Source: Mesorhizobium sp. (GTDB taxonomy: Bacteria > Pseudomonadota > Alphaproteobacteria > Rhizobiales > Rhizobiaceae). Taken from it: 64,000 bases of DNA. Positions 63,994-64,000 of this stretch are shown piece after piece. Made by a program: the position numbers and the translations under genes. Every line of letters starts with the position of its first letter. Within the stretch, counting starts at the first letter, position 1. The notes below the pieces were generated by a model. That model had not been told where the DNA came from and did no database searches. It saw nothing but the letters and a program-made list of their open reading frames with translations. Where the stretch lies: the NCBI GenBank assembly GCA_004020545.1, contig SAQE01000005.1:62001-126000 (forward strand), read 5' to 3'.

Positions 63994-64000
63994 GGCGGAC

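Overview
This 64 kb window is GC-rich (by eye about 65%), almost fully coding chromosomal DNA from an alphaproteobacterium, most likely a Mesorhizobium or close relative in the Rhizobiales. The pointers are the trpF-trpB-trpA-accD order, the rpmH-rnpA-yidC-engB block, DUF2852-type and soluble FtsK genes, and many rhizobial palindromic intergenic repeats. Assignments rest on reading translated sequence; no database search was possible.

Layout. 0-3.2 kb: tryptophan genes trpF, trpB, trpA and the start of accD (minus strand). 3.3-7.2 kb: a small unknown protein, a YgjP-type metallopeptidase, a DUF2852 membrane protein, a BenE-type transporter and an alpha/beta hydrolase. 7.4-13.9 kb: translation genes infC (AUU start), rpmI, rplT, pheS and pheT, interrupted by a methyltransferase-like membrane protein and by a GFA-family gene lying between pheS and pheT. 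14-24.3 kb: metabolic and regulatory genes (nucleotidyltransferase, aldo/keto reductase with LysR regulator, cytochrome b561 with YceI, Gfo/Idh oxidoreductase, FAD dehydrogenase, ECF sigma factor with SnoaL-like tail, TetR with short-chain dehydrogenase). 24.8-32.3 kb: an XRE regulator followed by a compact hyfBCEFGI-like operon whose large subunit has lost the [NiFe] ligands. 32.4-41.2 kb: a complete nosRZDFYLX nitrous oxide reductase operon on the minus strand, with a divergent ferritin-like gene, then pseudoazurin, a zinc alcohol dehydrogenase and tRNA-Arg(ACG). 44.5-50.1 kb: an orphan histidine kinase, rpmH, rnpA, yidC, a Vat-like acetyltransferase and engB. 50.3-64 kb: ftsK, a TetR-controlled EmrAB-type efflux pair, secreted MsrB, a fasciclin protein with sigma/anti-sigma pair, an amidase, argB and a B12-binding radical SAM protein.

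How the genes work together. NosZ reduces N2O in the periplasm. NosR and the FMN transferase NosX serve electron delivery, NosDFY and NosL serve copper-site assembly, and pseudoazurin is a plausible electron donor. FNR/FixK-like boxes sit before nosR and the ferritin-like gene, before pseudoazurin and before the alcohol dehydrogenase, suggesting one low-oxygen regulon. The hyf-like operon has antiporter-type membrane subunits and a NuoB-like FeS subunit, but no hydrogenase active site, no ferredoxin-like subunits and no maturation genes nearby. It looks like an energy-converting-hydrogenase-related (Ehr-type) complex of unknown substrate and is the most interesting system here. Several regulator/target pairs carry clear palindromic operators. 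The window also holds at least four families of inverted-repeat intergenic elements.
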